The notes: generated by a model from the sequence alone, not told the origin. Positions 7,337 through 15,885 are shown, counted from the first letter of the stretch. The stretch: 37,367 nt of DNA from an uncultured Oscillospiraceae bacterium (GCA_900544375.1 UQUZ01000023.1:1-37367), one strand, 5' to 3'. A program made the numbers and translations.

Positions 7337-9217
7337 TCAAACCTGCTCCATCCAGCCGCCCAAGCCCAGCACCGCACAGCTCAGCGGCGGCATCGTCAGG
7401 CAGCCTTCCCACGGCATCACGCCCATTAAGCCCTTTGCTGCCCGCCAGTCATACGGCAGGGCATAGGTGTAATCATAATCGCCGCGGTTGATAACCGTTA
7501 AAATCCGGTCGCTCCCCTTGTTCCGTGCAAAGGCAATCATGCCGCCCTCGGACCAAACCGGCTCAAACTCTCCATCCGCCAATGCGGGGCAGGCGCGCCG
7601 CACCATGCCCAGCCTGTGGTACCACGCGAGCAGTTCCCGATCCTCCTGCCCCCATGGGTAACAGCCGCGGTTGAAGGGGTCTCCGTATCCCTCCATCCCG
7701 GCCTCATCCCCATAATAAATGGAGGGAACGCCCGGCAGGGTATATTGAATCGCCGTTGCAAGGCGCATCAGCTTCAGGCCGCGCGCCCGTTGTTCCGGGG
7801 AGAGCATTCTGCCGCTCTGCCATTCCCGCCCGCGGCCGTTGGCCTCCTCGCCTGCCAGCGCCGTCAATGCACGCGGGGTATCATGTGTGCCGATATGGTT
7901 CATCAGGAGATGCAGCACCTGCGGCGGATAGTGCTCTACGATTGACAGAATCGTATCAAAAAAGCCGTCGGAAGAGCCGCTGCGCAAAAACGACAACACC
8001 GCGTTGGCAAAGGGATAATTCATCACACTGTCAAGCTGATCCCCCAGCAAATAGCGGCGGCGAAGGCCATAGCTGTATTTATTGGAGGCGTCCTCCCAAA
8101 CCTCGCCAAGCACCAGGGCATCCGCTTTTTCCGCCTTTGCGGCCCGGCGCAGCGCATCGAGAAACACATCGGGCAGCTCATCCGCCACATCCAGCCGCCA
8201 GCCGGAAGCGCCGGCCCGTAGCCACTTGCGCACAACGCCGTTTTCCCCGGTGATAAATTTTAAAAACCCCGGATCCTCCTCGTGCACCTCCGGCAGGATC
8301 TTTACGCCCCACCAGGAGGCATAATCATCCGGCCAGGTTCGAAACTGATACCAGGAATAATAGGGGGATTGTTGCGATTGATAGGCTCCTAAGCCGGGAT
8401 AGCGGCCGTTCTGGTTGAAATAGACACTGTCGCTGCCCGTATGGCTGAAAACACCGTCGAGCATCACGCGGATATTGCGCTTGGCCGCCTCCTTGCATAG
8501 GGAGGAAAAATCTGCTTCCGACCCGAGCAAGGGGTCGATCTGACAGTAATCCGCCGTATCGTACCGATGGTTGGATTGTGCCTCAAACACCGGGTTAAGG
8601 TAGAGACAAGTCACGCCTAAGGCGGCAAGCATGGGAAGCTTTTCGATGATCCCGTCCAAATTGCCGCCGAAGAAGTCGTTATTGAGCACTTTACCGTCGC
8701 TCGTGGGGCGCCATTCCGGTTCACCGCCCCAATCATCCCGCAGAACACGCCCCTCCGGCACAGTTGCCCGGCGCGAACCGCCTTTACAGAACCGGTCCGG
8801 AAAAATTTGATAGATGATTCCGCCTTTGAGCCATTCCGGGGTGGTAAAGGCGGGGTCCGTCACGGTGAGCTGCCAATCCTCCCCTTCAAAAGCGACCTGT
8901 CCCAGCCCGTTGCCCGCATGCATCACTCGCGCGCGGCCCCAATCAGTGTCATATTCAAAATGATACCAATACAACCCTTTTTCCGGCGCTGCATATTCCG
9001 TGCGCCACCATTCTGAATAGGAGCCCTGCATCCCATCCCATTCCATGGGATGATATTCCCATTCGACACGGTCATCCCTGTGGACGACAAACCAGGCCGC
9101 AACACAATGGACGCCGCGCGGGAGCATTAGGCGGTAACGCACGCTTTCCCCCGCTGGGACAGCTCCAAATTTGCTTTTATACCGCACATCGCGGGAATTG
9201 TGGGGACAATCGGGCAA
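7337..9217 (-). CDS. GH13 maltodextrin hydrolase (cyclomaltodextrinase/neopullulanase type)
   Basis: This is a cytoplasmic alpha-glucan hydrolase that would cut maltodextrins, cyclodextrins or pullulan fragments. With a TTG start at 9217 it has 626 aa and no signal peptide. An N-terminal beta-rich domain (about 1-125) precedes the barrel, which opens with GGIIYQIFPDRF. Conserved regions: DGVFSHTG, GWRLDVADE with nucleophile D343, VLGEVWED with acid/base E372, and GTHDTPR with D446. The GTHDTPR form and the N-domain favour the cyclomaltodextrinase/neopullulanase subgroups over classic alpha-amylase. The TTG start is supported by AGGAGG seven bases upstream. The open frame extends another 56 codons, but those would run into the preceding ybjQ-like gene. 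It probably shares a transcript with that gene. Confidence 0.9.
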   Translation of the reverse strand: MPDCPHNSRDVRYKSKFGAVPAGESVRYRLMLPRGVHCVAAWFVVHRDDRVEWEYHPMEWDGMQGSYSEWWRTEYAAPEKGLYWYHFEYDTDWGRARVMHAGNGLGQVAFEGEDWQLTVTDPAFTTPEWLKGGIIYQIFPDRFCKGGSRRATVPEGRVLRDDWGGEPEWRPTSDGKVLNNDFFGGNLDGIIEKLPMLAALGVTCLYLNPVFEAQSNHRYDTADYCQIDPLLGSEADFSSLCKEAAKRNIRVMLDGVFSHTGSDSVYFNQNGRYPGLGAYQSQQSPYYSWYQFRTWPDDYASWWGVKILPEVHEEDPGFLKFITGENGVVRKWLRAGASGWRLDVADELPDVFLDALRRAAKAEKADALVLGEVWEDASNKYSYGLRRRYLLGDQLDSVMNYPFANAVLSFLRSGSSDGFFDTILSIVEHYPPQVLHLLMNHIGTHDTPRALTALAGEEANGRGREWQSGRMLSPEQRARGLKLMRLATAIQYTLPGVPSIYYGDEAGMEGYGDPFNRGCYPWGQEDRELLAWYHRLGMVRRACPALADGEFEPVWSEGGMIAFARNKGSDRILTVINRGDYDYTYALPYDWRAAKGLMGVMPWEGCLTMPPLSCAVLGLGGWMEQV

Positions 9218-9284
9218 GCAAAACCCTCCTTCTCTCAAAAAAACTACTTCGATAACAGTATATGAAAAACACGTTGGATCAATC

Positions 9285-9938
9285 CTATTTTTCGTTTTCC
9301 ACCTCATTTGGCTCAATTTTAACAGCAGTCCCGCTCGCGATGACGCCCATGAGGTTTCCAACAAAATTGACGTAATCAAAATCAATTCCGATCAATGCAT
9401 TTCCTCCCGCCAGCGCGGTCTTTTCAACCAAACGGCGCATTGCAGCCCTGCGTGCTTCTTCCAATTTTGATTCAAACGCATTGCTGTGCTCGCCAAATAA
9501 ATCAGAAACGCTTGCGCTCCATTCGCTGAAAAAGCCCGTGCCCATCACAACCTCCGCGCATACAACGCCGCAGTATGCTTCGATTCGGTACCCTTCAAAG
9601 GAATAGCCGGTGGTCTGCGGCATGGTCTTTTGAAGCGTTGCCAGGTTATCACGCACCTTTTGGCGCTCTCCAATTTGTTGGAGACGCTCCCTGGATGCAA
9701 GCAGCCGTTTTTGCAGCAGATCCCGCAAGGAAAGCTCCATCTGCGGGTTCGCACGCAACTTCTCCTGCAAATCGGCCTGTGCCCGCTCCAACTCGCCGCA
9801 ATCCTTCGAGCCCAGTGCATCATATATCTTGCTGCACGCAATACATGCGGGATACTCCCTGCCGTCTTTTCCAAAAATTTGATAGGGCATAGAAAAGCCG
9901 CTCTTTTTCTCGCCGCAGACCGCACAGATAAAACCCAT
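9285..9938 (-). CDS. zinc-ribbon plus YbjQ (DUF74) domain protein
   Basis: A 217-aa soluble protein in three parts. The N-terminal CxxC pair (C5, C8 and C32, C35) looks like a zinc ribbon. A charged helical segment (about 45-105) probably forms a coiled coil. The C-terminal YbjQ/DUF74 domain (about 112-215) has the family hallmarks TTGYSFEGYRIEAYCGVV, MGTGFFSEW and GGNALIGIDFDYVNF. YbjQ domains form pentamers in known structures and are sometimes labelled heavy-metal binding, but their function is not settled. The ATG at 9938 is preferred because AGAGGTG lies six bases upstream. A GTG at 9947 overlaps that site. It lies between the PHP gene and GH13 on the same strand. Confidence 0.82.
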   Translation of the reverse strand: MGFICAVCGEKKSGFSMPYQIFGKDGREYPACIACSKIYDALGSKDCGELERAQADLQEKLRANPQMELSLRDLLQKRLLASRERLQQIGERQKVRDNLATLQKTMPQTTGYSFEGYRIEAYCGVVCAEVVMGTGFFSEWSASVSDLFGEHSNAFESKLEEARRAAMRRLVEKTALAGGNALIGIDFDYVNFVGNLMGVIASGTAVKIEPNEVENEK

Positions 9939-9999
9939 CGCACACACCTCTTTCTCGCATTAAGAACATCCGTCCCGATTGATTTTTTAATACCGTTTA

Positions 10000-10737
10000 T
10001 CAATCCCGGCCCCAAGCGCAGGCTTTTTCCCCCTTCAGCACAGCAAAAAGCGCGGGGATTGTGCATTCCTCCAAATCGAGCCAAGCCGCCGCCTCGGGAA
10101 TGTTTTCCAAATAATGCGCATCCGAATCGCACAGAAGCGGCAGGCCCTCAAGCGCCGGATACCGCGCCGTATAATCCGCCGCCTCCGCAGCGCGCGTCAG
10201 CTCCGCCGCATGGAACCCCCATGCCGCCTCAAATGTGCCGAGGCTGGAAATCACGCTGTAGGAGGGCCGATCCAGATGCGCGGGGAAGCAAACGCCGCCA
10301 TATTCGCGCACAAGCGGCGCAACACGATCCACTCGAATTTCTGAAGCCGTCGTCAGCAGAGTAGATTCCATGCCAAGGATGCCGTCCTCCGCATTCATCA
10401 CGCGCTGCTCGCCGAAAATCTCCGTACGATTTTGAACGGGTGGAATATGCGTTTTAATAAATTCGGAAAAAAACATCGCCGGTTCGAGCGCGGGAAAAAG
10501 GCAGACGACATGTGCCTCCTCCGCCGTACACAATTCCATGCCGGGGATCACCAACAGGCCCGTCTGCATACCCACCTCCATCGCGGCGGGACAGTTCAGG
10601 CAGGAATTATGATCCGTCAGCGCAATCATCTGCATCCCCTGTAACGCCGCCATGTGGACAAGGTTGTAGGGGGTCATATCGTTATCTCCGCAGGGGGAGA
10701 GACAGGAATGCAGATGAAGATCATAGTAAAGTTTCAT
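10000..10737 (-). CDS. PHP-domain phosphoesterase
   Basis: A 245-aa metal-dependent phosphoesterase of the PHP superfamily. Metal ligands are visible as H8 and H10 (DLHLHSCLSPC), D42 and H43 (LTDHNS), E68 (PGMELCTAEEAH), H154 (PAHLDRPS), and D206 with H208 (CDSDAH). These are all the blocks of the YciV/TrpH-like group. The substrate could be a nucleotide such as pAp or 3',5'-bisphosphate, but this cannot be fixed. Start: AAGGATGG lies four bases before the ATG. PHP proteins of this kind are often encoded beside [FeFe]-hydrogenase-like/DRTGG/RsbW-like genes, and here that cluster lies 3.6 kb away on the same strand. Confidence 0.9.
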   Translation of the reverse strand: MKLYYDLHLHSCLSPCGDNDMTPYNLVHMAALQGMQMIALTDHNSCLNCPAAMEVGMQTGLLVIPGMELCTAEEAHVVCLFPALEPAMFFSEFIKTHIPPVQNRTEIFGEQRVMNAEDGILGMESTLLTTASEIRVDRVAPLVREYGGVCFPAHLDRPSYSVISSLGTFEAAWGFHAAELTRAAEAADYTARYPALEGLPLLCDSDAHYLENIPEAAAWLDLEECTIPALFAVLKGEKACAWGRD

Positions 10738-10874
10738 ATTGCCATCCTTAATGAGGATTCTGTTCCTGCGTCAAGCAGTTTGCAAGAAGGGTGTTGCGGC
10801 CTTTCACACCGGCAGGGCGCCCCCTCTGTTGGAATATCTCTTGTGGCATCCGCAGGATAACGGTTCAAACATGG

Positions 10875-11324
10875 TCACACGCGCTGGGGCTCACTTTCCC
10901 CCGGCCTGTGCATACAAATCCGGCAAACCGTATCCGCCGCCTGTGCGATATAGGCGGAGAGGGGCTGATTCTCTACCCCCATCACGCTAACCGCACATTT
11001 GGAAACAGGGATCAATAGCTTCTGTGCGCTGCTTTCCGAGATGGCGCGCGCCATTTGGGGCGTGATTTCGCCCAGCATCGCGTTGGCCAGCAGCAGGCCG
11101 ATCGGGCCCAAAATCACATCCGCGCGCGCGGCATTGTAAACCACGGCGTTTTCCCCTGTTGCGCCCGCATCCGCACCGGCCTTGAGCATCGCATTCGTGG
11201 CCAGCACATTGGTGCCCACGCAGATCACCTCCACATTGGGCAGCTCCTTTTCACGCAGGGAGGCGACCAAGCGGCTACCAACGCCGCCGCCCTGCCCATC
11301 GATCACCAAAAGACGCATCGCCAT
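10875..11324 (-). CDS. DUF3842 family protein
   Basis: A soluble protein of about 150 aa with a Rossmann-like start (MRLLVIDGQGGGVGSRLV) and a glycine-rich loop typical of nucleotide binding. It continues with VEVICVGTNVLATNAMLKAG and a conserved GPIGLLLANAMLGEIT block. This matches the uncharacterised DUF3842 family of Clostridia. Three in-frame ATGs (11330, 11324, 11318) compete. The one at 11324 is five bases after AAAGGA, while the one at 11318 matches the usual start of family members (M-x-x-x-VIDGQGGG). It follows trkH by 38 bases and precedes the PHP gene, so it may be transcribed with the Trk genes. Confidence 0.82.
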   Translation of the reverse strand: MAMRLLVIDGQGGGVGSRLVASLREKELPNVEVICVGTNVLATNAMLKAGADAGATGENAVVYNAARADVILGPIGLLLANAMLGEITPQMARAISESSAQKLLIPVSKCAVSVMGVENQPLSAYIAQAADTVCRICMHRPGESEPQRV

Positions 11325-11368
11325 CACCATCCTTTCTCTGAAAGGGTCAAAAAACTTGCCTGGCCTTT

Positions 11369-12844
11369 TCAGCGCAGGGCATCGAGCCCAGCCGCACGTT
11401 TTTTATGCCTGCTGCGGTAAAGCTCCGGAGAGGCCATTAAAAACAGCGGAAAAATTTCAAGCCTGCCCAGCAGCATCGCCAACGACAGGATCATTTTGGA
11501 GAAACCGGAAAAATGGCTGAAGTTCCCTGTCGGCCCCACCATGCCAAGGCCCGGGCCGATATTTCCCATGCAGGCGGTAACGGAGCTCAACGTTGTTTCA
11601 AAATCGTAGCCGTCCGCTGAAACCAGCAATGAGAGGATAAAAATAATAAACAGGTAAGAGAGCAAAAACACACTTGCTCGATTGACCGTTTCATCATCCA
11701 ACCGCTTTCCTTCCAACCGGATTGGATGCACGCTGCGCGGGTGCAGCATACGGATAACATCATAATAGAGCTTCTTCAACACGATTACCAGGCGGGATAC
11801 CTTCACGCCGCCCCCGGTGGAACCGCCGCACGCGCCGACGATCATCAGCAGAAATAGGATCATGCGCGACAGCTCCGGCCACAGGTTATAATCAGCCGTG
11901 GCGTAGCCGGTCGTTGTGATAATCGAGCCGACCTGAAAGGACGCCTCCCGGAACGCACGGCCCAAAGAAGGCGACTGCGGTAGGATATTCAGAGTGATTA
12001 CCAGCATGGAAAGCCCCGATAGGCACACATACCAACGCAGCTCCTCGCTCTTGATCCCCTGACGAAATTGCTTGCGCAAAAAGAGGTAATAAATATTAAA
12101 ATTAACGCCAAACAGCAGCATGAATACCGTGACCACACCATCTACATACGCGCTGTTATAGGCGCCGATGCTGGCATTGCGATTGGAAAAACCGCCTGTG
12201 CCGGCAGTGCCGAAGGCTGTAATTAGGCTGTCAAACAGCGGCATACGGAAAAGCAGAAGCACAATTTCCACAACCGTCATCGCAAAATAGATCAAATAAA
12301 GCACCGTAGCCGTCTTGTGGGTTTTGGGAACGAGCTTTCCAACCGAAGGGCCGGGCACCTCCGCGCGCATCACATAGATGGAGCGTTCGTTCACCCCGGG
12401 CAGAATTGCCAGCGCAAATACAAGGATCCCCATGCCGCCGACCCAGTGCGTAAAGCTGCGCCAGAACAGCAGGCTTTTCGGTATGGCCTCCACATTGGTC
12501 AGAATGCTCGCGCCAGTGGTGGTAAAGCCTGAAACCGTTTCAAACAGGCTGTCGATATAGGATGGAATCGCGCCGCTCAGATAAAAGGGCAGCGCACCGA
12601 ACAGGGATAGTAAAATCCATGAGAACGCTACGATAATGTAGCCCTCCCGCGCATACATGCTTTTGTTCGTCACCTTCAGGCAAAGTAATGGAATGCCTGC
12701 CGCCAAAAGCAAAACGATCGTCGCCAGCAGGGAGAGCACACACCTCTCCCGGTAATACAGGCCTACCATCAGCGGAAGCATTAGAAGGCCGGCCTCTAAA
12801 GCCAAGACATAGCCCAGCATTTTCAATACAAGCTTGCGGTTCAT
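11369..12844 (-). CDS. trkH: potassium uptake channel subunit TrkH/KtrB
   Basis: A 491-aa integral membrane subunit of a Trk/Ktr K+ uptake system. The four selectivity-filter segments of the repeated M1-P-M2 fold are visible: SGFTTTGAS (about 105-113), TAGTGGFSN (213-221), ITTTGYA (309-315) and MGNIGPG (426-432). Each has the conserved glycine. The GGSTGGGVK loop (about 340-348) is the intramembrane gate segment of TrkH. The length matches the family. It lies 45 bases after trkA and is probably translated from the same message. The RCK protein TrkA forms the cytoplasmic gating ring. Confidence 0.95.
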   Translation of the reverse strand: MNRKLVLKMLGYVLALEAGLLMLPLMVGLYYRERCVLSLLATIVLLLAAGIPLLCLKVTNKSMYAREGYIIVAFSWILLSLFGALPFYLSGAIPSYIDSLFETVSGFTTTGASILTNVEAIPKSLLFWRSFTHWVGGMGILVFALAILPGVNERSIYVMRAEVPGPSVGKLVPKTHKTATVLYLIYFAMTVVEIVLLLFRMPLFDSLITAFGTAGTGGFSNRNASIGAYNSAYVDGVVTVFMLLFGVNFNIYYLFLRKQFRQGIKSEELRWYVCLSGLSMLVITLNILPQSPSLGRAFREASFQVGSIITTTGYATADYNLWPELSRMILFLLMIVGACGGSTGGGVKVSRLVIVLKKLYYDVIRMLHPRSVHPIRLEGKRLDDETVNRASVFLLSYLFIIFILSLLVSADGYDFETTLSSVTACMGNIGPGLGMVGPTGNFSHFSGFSKMILSLAMLLGRLEIFPLFLMASPELYRSRHKKRAAGLDALR

Positions 12845-12889
12845 GAAAAACCTTCCTTGTCGATTTCTTTCCAGCGGGCAGCAGGGCGC

Positions 12890-14233
12890 CTACAGCAGGA
12901 TATCGTTCAGATCCTCCAGCCGCTGCCGCATGGTGATCACAATCACGTTATCACCGGCCCGGATGCAGTCGCTTCCCGTGGGGTAAATCACCTTTCCGCC
13001 ACGAATGATTGAAGCAATGAGCAGCTCTTTTTTCAGCGCCAACGTTTTCAGCGATACATCGCAGGCCTCAAAGCTCTCCTTCACGTGGAATTCCAAGGCT
13101 TCCACCGCACCGCTGCCAAGCCTTACCATCGATTCTACGCCATTGCCGCGCGAATTCTGCATCGCGCGGACATATTGCACAATCTGATTAGAAGAAATCA
13201 GGTGTGGCGTGACCGTGCAGTCCACACCTGATTTTTCAAGAATTTTATCTAAGCTAATATGATTGATCTTTGCAATTACCTTACCCACCTCATGAAGCGT
13301 GGCAAACATGGAAATGATTACGTTTTCCTCATCCATATTCGTTAAGGCAACGAGAGCGTCCGTGCGGTCGAGATCCTCTTCCATTAAAAGCGTTTGATCG
13401 GAGCCGTCTCCGCAGATCACCATTGCGCGCGGCAGCAGCTCAGAAAGCAGGTCGCAGCGCTCTTTATCCTTTTCCAGAATTTTTACCTGCAAACCACTTT
13501 CACAGAGCAGGCGGGCAAGATAGAAGCTGATTTTTCCGCCTCCGACGATCATCACAGATTTGATCTTCTGCCCCCGGATGCCCGTTGTGTGAAAAAACGC
13601 GGCGACATCCTTCGGAGAGGCGGTCACCGAAATCGTGTCGCCCCCTTGCAGCACAAAATCCCCGTCCGGAATATAGACCGCGCCGTCACGCTGCACCGTA
13701 CAGACCAGCACACGGGATTTCAGCGCATGCAACGCCTTGCCCGCCAAAGGGCTGTCCGCCGTTAGGCGGAACGTCAGCAATTCAACCCTGCCTTTGGCAA
13801 GGAAATCAATTTTTAAAGCGGTTGGGAAACGCAACAAACGAAAAATTTCGGTTGCCGCATCCATCTCCGGATTAATCAACATGCTTAATCCCAATTCTTC
13901 CCGGATGAAAAATAGGCTTTTGGCATATTCCGGGTTGCGCACGCGCGCGATGGTATGGCGTGCGCCGAGCTTGCGCGCCAACATACAGCAAATAATGTTA
14001 ACCTCGTCTCTCGACGTAACGGCGATGAGAAGGTCGCACTCATCCGCGCCCGCCTCGGCCAGCACCGCCAGGCTGATGCCATCCCCTCGCAGACAGGCCA
14101 CGTCGAGGATGTCCCCCGTGCGCTCCAAAATCTCGGCGTTATGGTCGATAACGGTTACGTCGTGTCCTTCTTCGGAGAGGTGACGCGTCAGGGTAAAGCC
14201 CATTTTTCCGTCGCCTACAATTACTATTTTCAT
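12890..14233 (-). CDS. trkA: Trk/Ktr K+ uptake regulatory subunit TrkA
   Basis: A 447-aa cytoplasmic subunit made of two RCK modules in tandem. Each has a Rossmann nucleotide-binding part and a TrkA_C part. The first dinucleotide loop is IVGDGKMG near residue 5 and the second is IVGGGKISFYLA near 228. D(V)TVID and LEKD mark the acidic end of the second strands. Binding of NAD(H)/ATP, and in Firmicutes often c-di-AMP at the C-terminal part, gates TrkH. The ATG at 14233 is preferred over a GTG two codons upstream. A consensus promoter (14326-14354) and a short leader with a stable hairpin precede it. Confidence 0.95.
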   Translation of the reverse strand: MKIVIVGDGKMGFTLTRHLSEEGHDVTVIDHNAEILERTGDILDVACLRGDGISLAVLAEAGADECDLLIAVTSRDEVNIICCMLARKLGARHTIARVRNPEYAKSLFFIREELGLSMLINPEMDAATEIFRLLRFPTALKIDFLAKGRVELLTFRLTADSPLAGKALHALKSRVLVCTVQRDGAVYIPDGDFVLQGGDTISVTASPKDVAAFFHTTGIRGQKIKSVMIVGGGKISFYLARLLCESGLQVKILEKDKERCDLLSELLPRAMVICGDGSDQTLLMEEDLDRTDALVALTNMDEENVIISMFATLHEVGKVIAKINHISLDKILEKSGVDCTVTPHLISSNQIVQYVRAMQNSRGNGVESMVRLGSGAVEALEFHVKESFEACDVSLKTLALKKELLIASIIRGGKVIYPTGSDCIRAGDNVIVITMRQRLEDLNDILL

Positions 14234-14280
14234 TGCCACTTCTCTTTCCTAGCAGCGGCCAGCAGGCCGGATGTTTTCGG

Positions 14281-14314
14281 CGGCTGCCAGATATCCTTCC
14301 CCCTGGCAGCCGCA
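14281..14314 (-). promoter_or_regulatory. stable hairpin in the trkA leader
   Basis: GCGGCTGCCAG (14281-14291) and CTGGCAGCCGC (14304-14314) form a perfect 11-bp stem. On the minus strand it lies at the very 5' end of the predicted trkA message, about 50 bases before the start. No T-run follows. It could stabilise the 5' end. It does not resemble the c-di-AMP (ydaO) riboswitch. Confidence 0.6.
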
Positions 14315-14325
14315 AAGCGTATCTA

Positions 14326-14354
14326 TCATACATCATAAATCGGCAATCTTCAAG
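14326..14354 (-). promoter_or_regulatory. SigA-type promoter of trkA-trkH
   Basis: TTGAAG (14354-14349) and TATGAT (14331-14326) on the minus strand are separated by exactly 17 bases. Transcription would begin about 85 bases before trkA. Confidence 0.78.
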
Positions 14355-14427
14355 CCTTCTTGCAGATTCGGCCGTTTTCCCAGCAGCTTGGCGCAATTTT
14401 CCCGTTTCTTTTTCTAGCAAAGAGCGG

Positions 14428-14433
14428 TATAAT
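14428..14433 (+). promoter_or_regulatory. probable -10 box of the APH-like gene
   Basis: A perfect TATAAT lies 94 bases before the APH-like start. The best -35 at 17-base spacing is a weak TTTCTT. It is divergent from the trkA promoter. Confidence 0.5.
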
Positions 14434-14527
14434 GAAAAAAGTCCCTAGATTAACAGGCAATTGCAGGGTGCCATTGCGCTTACAAGCAAAAGCACCGCAT
14501 TGATCCCAAGGAAAAGAGCCGATTTTT

Positions 14528-15517
14528 ATGATACAAAGCAAAACAAAGCTGCTCCCCTCCAACCGGGAGCTGGCGCAGATGTGTTCACGCGCCGGCATCA
14601 GCGATGCGCAGGAGTTCTTTCCGGCGGACAGCGGCGGTTTCAACTCTGTGTATCGCGTGAGCACCGCCGCACATGGCATCTTCATCCTGAAGATGTCGCC
14701 GCGATACGGCGCGCCGGTGCTCACGCATGAGCGCAATATGATGCACACGGAGCTGACTGCCTATGACCTGATCCGAAGCCATACCAGCATCCGCGTTCCC
14801 CGTGTAATATTCAGCGATTTCAGCGGTAAATGTATGCCCTGCGACTGGTTTCTTATGGAGGAATTGGAAGGCTGCCCGCTCGCCCAAATGCCGCGTGACG
14901 TCCGCCAATCTCCCGATCTAATGCGCGCCTTAGGCGAGGCTACCGCACAGCTCCACGCCATTTTGGGCGAGGGCTTCGGTTACGAGCAATGGGGCCTGCG
15001 CGGCAGTTGGCGGGATGCATACCTGGAAATGACGCACCATATCATTGCCGATGCGAAGCGGCTCGGGGCAGAAATCCCCTGTGTGCGTGAGGTACGGGAA
15101 ACACTGCGGCACTTTGAACGGGAGCTGGATGCGGTCAAAACGCCCTGCCTCGTGCATTTTGATCTGCGCCCGGAGCATATTTTCGTCCGGCAGGAGGCCG
15201 GAGCGCCTCTGTTCAGCGCGGTGATCGATCCGGACTGCGCCTATTGGGGCGATCCCGCCGGGGATTTTCTTTTATTTGATCAGCAATCCGCTTTCTGGGA
15301 GGGATACCAAGCCGCCGGCCATGCGCTCGAATGGAACCGGAATCTCCAGCTCCGCACCCTACTGATGCAGCTATATCTGGCTCTCATTCACTACACACGC
15401 GTTGAGGTGCGCTTAGAGAAAAACAGTTTCCTCTACCGGCGGGAAAAGTGGTCTGCCGGGCACGAAATCAAGCGGACACTCCGCCTATTTCGTGATTGTG
15501 CAAAAATGAAAAACTAA
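14528..15517 (+). CDS. APH-fold phosphotransferase, unknown substrate
   Basis: A 329-aa protein of the aminoglycoside-phosphotransferase/choline-kinase-like family. A nucleotide-binding lysine is seen in FILKMS (K55). The catalytic loop is LVHFDLRPEHIFV (H210, D212), and the metal-binding loop is VIDPDCAYWGDPAGDF (D234, D236). The asparagine that usually lies five residues after the catalytic aspartate (HGDxxxxN) is histidine (H217) here. That may alter Mg2+ binding or simply mark a subfamily. Resistance to antibiotics is not implied, since most chromosomal members act on small metabolites. The gene stands alone between the divergent trkA and rpmE. The start ATG is weakly supported by AAGGA 15 bases upstream. 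Confidence 0.75.
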   Translation: MIQSKTKLLPSNRELAQMCSRAGISDAQEFFPADSGGFNSVYRVSTAAHGIFILKMSPRYGAPVLTHERNMMHTELTAYDLIRSHTSIRVPRVIFSDFSGKCMPCDWFLMEELEGCPLAQMPRDVRQSPDLMRALGEATAQLHAILGEGFGYEQWGLRGSWRDAYLEMTHHIIADAKRLGAEIPCVREVRETLRHFERELDAVKTPCLVHFDLRPEHIFVRQEAGAPLFSAVIDPDCAYWGDPAGDFLLFDQQSAFWEGYQAAGHALEWNRNLQLRTLLMQLYLALIHYTRVEVRLEKNSFLYRREKWSAGHEIKRTLRLFRDCAKMKN

Positions 15518-15520
15518 AAA

Positions 15521-15567
15521 GCGCCGAAAAGCAAAAAAAATAAAAATGGGTGTTGCTTTTTGGGCGC
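15521..15567. repeat. inverted repeat overlapping the rpmE -35 box
   Basis: GCGCCGAAAAGCAA (15521-15534) pairs with TTGCTTTTTGGGCGC (15553-15567), with one small mismatch. It directly follows the APH-like stop and probably serves as its transcript end. Its right arm contains the rpmE -35 hexamer. Confidence 0.55.
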
Positions 15568-15581
15568 ATGTGTGATAGAAT
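15553..15581 (+). promoter_or_regulatory. rpmE promoter
   Basis: TTGCTT (15553-15558) and TAGAAT (15576-15581) have a 17-base spacer. The start of rpmE is 44 bases downstream. Confidence 0.75.
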
Positions 15582-15624
15582 TCTAATGCTATACCAGTGT
15601 TTGTAATCGAAAGAGGTGACAAGA

Positions 15625-15837
15625 ATGAAAGAGGGCATCCATCCAAATTATAAGCCTACGACGATCAAGTGCGCTTGCGGCGAGGTCATTGAAACCTCTT
15701 CGACCAAGCAGGATATACGCGTCGATATTTGCTCCAAGTGCCATCCGTTCTTTACCGGCAAGCAAAAGCTTGTTGATACAGGCGGACGCGTCGACCGCTT
15801 CAAGAAGCGTTACAATATGGACAAAAAGGGCGAATAA
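15625..15837 (+). CDS. rpmE: 50S ribosomal protein L31, zinc-binding form
   Basis: This 70-aa large-subunit protein bridges the two ribosomal subunits near the central protuberance. It begins MKEGIHPNYKPTTIKCACGE and ends in the basic GRVDRFKKRYNM typical of L31. The four zinc ligands C16, C18, C36 and C39 are all present, so this is the C+ form that can be swapped for a C- paralogue under zinc starvation. The ATG at 15625 follows AGAGGTGA by six bases. A GTG nine bases earlier is inside that site and is rejected. It has its own promoter and is closed by a clean terminator. Confidence 0.97.
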   Translation: MKEGIHPNYKPTTIKCACGEVIETSSTKQDIRVDICSKCHPFFTGKQKLVDTGGRVDRFKKRYNMDKKGE

Positions 15838-15853
15838 TTAAGGTTACCAGCAG

Positions 15854-15885
15854 AGCGGCGCTTCATGAGCGTCGCTTTTTGTTTT
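15854..15885 (+). terminator. rpmE terminator
   Basis: AGCGGCGCT (15854-15862) and AGCGTCGCT (15868-15876) form a 9-bp stem with one G-U and a five-base loop, followed by TTTTTGTTTT. Confidence 0.9.

Noticed and set aside
14234..14330. c-di-AMP (ydaO) riboswitch before trkA
   Set aside because: The leader is only about 85 bases and lacks the conserved multi-stem aptamer. Only a simple hairpin is present.
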